From NCBI GenBank assembly GCA_020446285.1, contig JAGREZ010000226.1, forward strand, positions 1-11,161: a DNA stretch of 11,161 bases, in the 5' to 3' direction. This stretch comes from Geminicoccaceae bacterium. Its GTDB lineage: Bacteria; Pseudomonadota; Alphaproteobacteria; Geminicoccales; Geminicoccaceae. A model generated the notes under the pieces. That model saw nothing but the letters and a program-made list of their open reading frames with translations, did no database searches and had not been told where the DNA came from. Positions 5,862 through 11,161 of the stretch are shown here, piece by piece. Both the position numbers and the translations under genes were made by a program. Numbering within the stretch: the stretch's first letter is position 1; every line of letters starts with the position of its first letter.

Positions 5862-7880
5862 ATGGCCGAATCCCTGTTCGCGCGCGGCACCCTGATCGTC
5901 CTGCTGGCGGTCTTGCCCCATGGCGGTCTTGCGAGCGAGCCGACCGACGATCTGACATTGCTCGACCTCGAGGATCTGATGGAAATCGAGGTCACATCCG
6001 TGTCGAAAAAGGCGCAGAGCGTCGGCGATACCGCTTCGGCTATTCATGTGCTCACCGGTGAGGAAATCCGCGAATCGGGATACACGACCATCGCCGATGC
6101 GCTGCGGCTCGTTCCCGGTGTCAGCGTGGCGCGCATCAACGCCGACAAGTGGGCGATCGGCGTGCGCGGCGGCCAGCAATTGTTCTCCAACAAGCTTCTC
6201 GTGCTGATCGATGGCCGGAGCGTCTACTGGTCGCTCTATTCCGGCGTGAACTGGGCGATGCAGGATCTCGTGCTGGAGGATATCGACCGTATCGAGGTCA
6301 TCCGCGGTCCGGGTGCGTCCGTATGGGGAGCGAATGCCGTCAACGGTGTCATCAATATCATCACGAAGAAGCCGGCGGACACGCAGGATACGCTTGCCAC
6401 CCTTCTCGCCGGAAGCAACGGCGAATATATTGGAGAATTGCGCCAGGGCGGTTCGGTCGGCGAGGATGGTCACTACCGGGTTTACGCCAAGGCCCGGCGC
6501 TTCGGCGAATTGAAGCCACAGCCCGGCGAGCGGCTCGATGACAGCCTGAAGGACGCGCGTGTCGGTTTTCGTGCCGATGCCAGCAAGGGGGATGACGGCT
6601 TTTCCTTCCAGGGCCAGATCGCCAACCTCGTGGTCGAGGAGACCTTTGCCAATCCCGTTCTCACGGCACCTTATACCGCGGTCTCGCAGGATGATGCGCG
6701 GATCACCCAGGGTTTCGTACTGGGAAAGTGGAACCGGACGCTGGCGGTGGATAGCGAGGTAAACATCCAGGCCTATGCCGACAGCATGCACATCAACGAC
6801 TATCTGGCGCCGACGGAGCGTGCGCGCTACAGCACGCTCGATGTCGAGCTCAACCACAACTTCATGGTCGGCGAGACGCATGGCATCATCTGGGGCATGG
6901 GCTATCGCGGGAACCTCACAGACCTTCGCACCAGGGGTGCCGTCGATCTGGACGTGAACAAGCTCGACAATGTCTTCAGTGCGTTCCTGCACGACGATAT
7001 CACGATCATTCCCGACCATCTGACGGCATCGGTGGGCATCAAGCTCGAACGAAACGATTTCACGGGAATCGAGATCCAGCCCACGGCCCGCGCGATCTAC
7101 CGGTTCGACAATGGCCATTCGCTTTGGGGAGCGGTCTCGCGCGCCGTGCGCACGCCGTCCCGGCTCGACACCGACCTCAACGCCAGATTGCGTGTCATCC
7201 CGCCATCGGCGACCGTGCCGCTGCCGACGCAGCTTCGCATACAGCAGAATGATGATGTGGATTCCGAAGAGTTGTGGGCATTCGAAGCCGGCTACCGGGC
7301 TCAGGTCAGGGAAACTCTCAATATCGATATCGCGGGCTTTGCCAACTACTATGACAAACTGGTTGGTCTTTCCCAGATCGGCAGCAATCTTGCCGGGCCG
7401 CCACTTCATGTCGATCTTCTGGAACGGTTCGACAACAATATCGAAGGGGAATCGTTCGGTGGCGAATTCAGTATCGACTGGCGCCCGACGGCCGCGACAC
7501 GACTTCGTTCCGGCTACAGCCTCGCGCATATTTCACTGCACGTCACCGACGGCACGAACGAGGACCTCGCCCTGCTTCCGGCCTTCGAGGACAATCTGGC
7601 GAAACACCAGCTCTTCGCGCATCTGACTCACCGTTTTTCCGACGCGTTCGAGGCCGGGATCGTCGGACGGCTGGTCGACGACATCGAATTCCCCGATGTC
7701 GACGCCTATGCCGAACTCGACCTGCGGCTCGGCTATCAGCCGAGGGAGGGTGTGGAACTGTCCCTGATCGGCCGCAACCTCCTCCATGACGAACACAAGG
7801 AACATGGAACGGAATTTCCCTCGGCCGTGACCGGACGGGTCGAGCGGAGCGTGCTGGGTCAGCTCAGCGTCACGTTCTGA
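5862..7880 (+). CDS. TonB-dependent outer-membrane receptor
   Basis: A 672-residue outer-membrane beta-barrel receptor. Residues 1-24 form a signal peptide (hydrophobic 10-18, likely cleavage after A24). 'EIEVTSVSKK' (41-50) is a TonB-box/plug-entry segment. The plug (about 53-170) has the usual 'VLTGEEIRESG', 'LRLVPGVSVARI', 'LVLIDGRSVY', 'DIDRIEVIRGPG' and 'WGANAVNGVINIITKK' blocks. The remainder is a barrel with alternating strands and a C-terminal phenylalanine (SVTF), as expected for BAM-dependent insertion. The plug closely resembles TonB receptors commonly found beside YfiR/DUF4154 genes. There is no FecA/FpvA-type N-terminal signalling domain, so cell-surface sigma signalling is unlikely. 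The ligand (siderophore, cobalamin, other) cannot be told. It is the first gene of a probable three-gene signalling operon, 173 nt ahead of yfiR. Confidence 0.95.
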   Translation: MAESLFARGTLIVLLAVLPHGGLASEPTDDLTLLDLEDLMEIEVTSVSKKAQSVGDTASAIHVLTGEEIRESGYTTIADALRLVPGVSVARINADKWAIGVRGGQQLFSNKLLVLIDGRSVYWSLYSGVNWAMQDLVLEDIDRIEVIRGPGASVWGANAVNGVINIITKKPADTQDTLATLLAGSNGEYIGELRQGGSVGEDGHYRVYAKARRFGELKPQPGERLDDSLKDARVGFRADASKGDDGFSFQGQIANLVVEETFANPVLTAPYTAVSQDDARITQGFVLGKWNRTLAVDSEVNIQAYADSMHINDYLAPTERARYSTLDVELNHNFMVGETHGIIWGMGYRGNLTDLRTRGAVDLDVNKLDNVFSAFLHDDITIIPDHLTASVGIKLERNDFTGIEIQPTARAIYRFDNGHSLWGAVSRAVRTPSRLDTDLNARLRVIPPSATVPLPTQLRIQQNDDVDSEELWAFEAGYRAQVRETLNIDIAGFANYYDKLVGLSQIGSNLAGPPLHVDLLERFDNNIEGESFGGEFSIDWRPTAATRLRSGYSLAHISLHVTDGTNEDLALLPAFEDNLAKHQLFAHLTHRFSDAFEAGIVGRLVDDIEFPDVDAYAELDLRLGYQPREGVELSLIGRNLLHDEHKEHGTEFPSAVTGRVERSVLGQLSVTF

Positions 7881-8053
7881 CGCCGGAACGGCGAGCTCAT
7901 GTCCAGCAGGCAACCGTCATGAAACCGGACCGGCCAGACCGGACCGACGTTTTGCGACGGCCGCCATTCTTTACGATCGGGAAAGGTCGGATCCGTTATC
8001 CTCACGCTTCCTGTACGTCTCTCTCCGGCAAGTGGCTGACGTTCATCGACACC
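7881..8053 (+). other. Gap between receptor and yfiR genes with short repeats
   Basis: Immediately after the receptor stop, CGCCG-GAA-CGGCG (7881-7893) can form a 5-bp hairpin. It has no T-run, so it may stabilise or attenuate the transcript rather than end it. ACCGGACCG is repeated at 7924-7932 and 7938-7946. The yfiR reading frame is open through part of this gap from an ATG at 7919, but that peptide is basic and unlike a secretion signal. Confidence 0.4.
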
Positions 8054-8566
8054 ATGACGACGCTCGCACTGCTCGTTGTCGCAACCATCCTCGTGATGGC
8101 AACCACGGCGCGCGCCGAACCGACCGAGGCGCAGATCAAGGCGGCATATCTCTACAATTTCGCCAAGTTCGTCGAATGGCCGGACCAGCCGGCAACCGGC
8201 CGGTTTAACATCTGCATCGACGGGGACACGGAAATCATCGATGCGGCCGCGGCACTCGAAGACAAGACGGTGGCCGGCCTGCGGGTCTCGGTCCTGCGGG
8301 TGGAAACGGCCGAGGCTGTCGTCGCGTGCCGGATGGTTCTGCTGGATCAGGGGTGGGGCGGATTGCTCCGCCCATCGACCATCGGCCGGCGCGATCTCCT
8401 GACGGTTGGTCCGGGCATCGAGTTCGCCGAGGAAGGCGGGACGATCGGTCTGTTCTACAGCCAGCGCAAGCTTCGCTTCGCAATCAATATCGACGCTCTG
8501 GCCGCGGCCGGCCTCAGGGTCAATTCCAAGCTGCTCAACCTGGCCCACATCGTACGGAGGCAGTAG
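8054..8566 (+). CDS. YfiR/DUF4154 family periplasmic protein
   Basis: A 170-residue secreted protein of the YfiR/HmsC (DUF4154) family. In Pseudomonas, YfiR is the periplasmic repressor of the membrane diguanylate cyclase YfiN. Residues 1-21 form a signal peptide ending ATTARA, although its N-region lacks a positive charge. Mature features match the family: 'KAAYLYNFAKFVEWP' (29-43), 'FNICIDGD' (51-58), 'GTIGLFY' (129-135), 'LRFAINIDAL' (140-149) and a C-terminal 'AGLRVNSKLLNLA' (152-164). Two cysteines, C54 and C92, could form the disulfide known in this family. The start at 8054 is chosen because it directly begins the signal peptide; the Shine-Dalgarno sequence is weak and the frame reaches back to 7919. 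It lies 17 nt before the kinase gene, whose periplasmic domain is its likely binding partner. Confidence 0.9.
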   Translation: MTTLALLVVATILVMATTARAEPTEAQIKAAYLYNFAKFVEWPDQPATGRFNICIDGDTEIIDAAAALEDKTVAGLRVSVLRVETAEAVVACRMVLLDQGWGGLLRPSTIGRRDLLTVGPGIEFAEEGGTIGLFYSQRKLRFAINIDALAAAGLRVNSKLLNLAHIVRRQ

Positions 8567-8583
8567 GTAGCGGACATGCCTGC

Positions 8584-11161
<2,578 letters not shown>

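Noticed and set aside
5838..7529. 563-codon minus-strand open frame opposite the TonB receptor gene
   Set aside because: It is a mirror frame of a strongly supported receptor gene in GC-rich DNA. Its peptide is rich in H, R, D and Q and has no recognisable domain.
7919..8053. 45-residue N-terminal extension of the YfiR protein
   Set aside because: It would bury the signal peptide behind a basic, proline-rich leader. ATG 8054 starts the signal peptide directly.

Overview
The window is GC-rich chromosomal DNA from a Gram-negative bacterium. The high G/C at third codon positions, the TonB-dependent receptor and the style of the two-component genes suggest an alphaproteobacterium, but there is no rRNA, tRNA or other marker gene to fix the taxon. 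No mobile element, CRISPR array, tRNA or rRNA was seen. Coding density is high: seven genes, with a few short gaps.

Left part (1-3298): a small set of likely metal-dependent enzymes. Two plus-strand genes lie 7 nt apart: a protein with distant resemblance to the M29 aminopeptidase / NicX dioxygenase fold (221-1291) and an integral-membrane fatty-acid-desaturase-family di-iron enzyme with three histidine boxes (1299-2273). Converging on them, across a 62-nt gap with a small hairpin, is a minus-strand 2-oxoglutarate/Fe(II) oxygenase of the isopenicillin N synthase family (2336-3298). They may modify a shared lipid or small molecule. The substrate cannot be read from the sequence.

Middle (3430-5577, minus strand): a receiver-PAS-GGDEF-EAL protein. 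Its phosphoacceptor, diguanylate cyclase, RxxD inhibitory-site and EAL phosphodiesterase residues all appear intact. About 280 bp with an AT-rich, palindrome-bearing core separate it from the divergent right-hand operon.

Right part (5862 to the end, plus strand): an apparent signalling operon of a TonB-dependent outer-membrane receptor, a periplasmic YfiR/DUF4154 protein, and a large membrane hybrid histidine kinase. The kinase has a YfiN-like (CHASE8-type) periplasmic sensor, HAMP, HisKA, HATPase_c, two receivers and the start of a probable Hpt domain, and it is cut by the window end.

The most interesting reading is a variant of the YfiBNR (TpbB) cell-envelope signalling system. YfiR and a YfiN-type sensor are retained, but the diguanylate cyclase output of YfiN is replaced by a phosphorelay kinase, and a TonB receptor stands in the outer membrane. 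The divergent REC-GGDEF-EAL protein is a natural candidate for the phosphorelay target, which would return the signal to c-di-GMP. That link is inferred from gene neighbourhood and domain logic.
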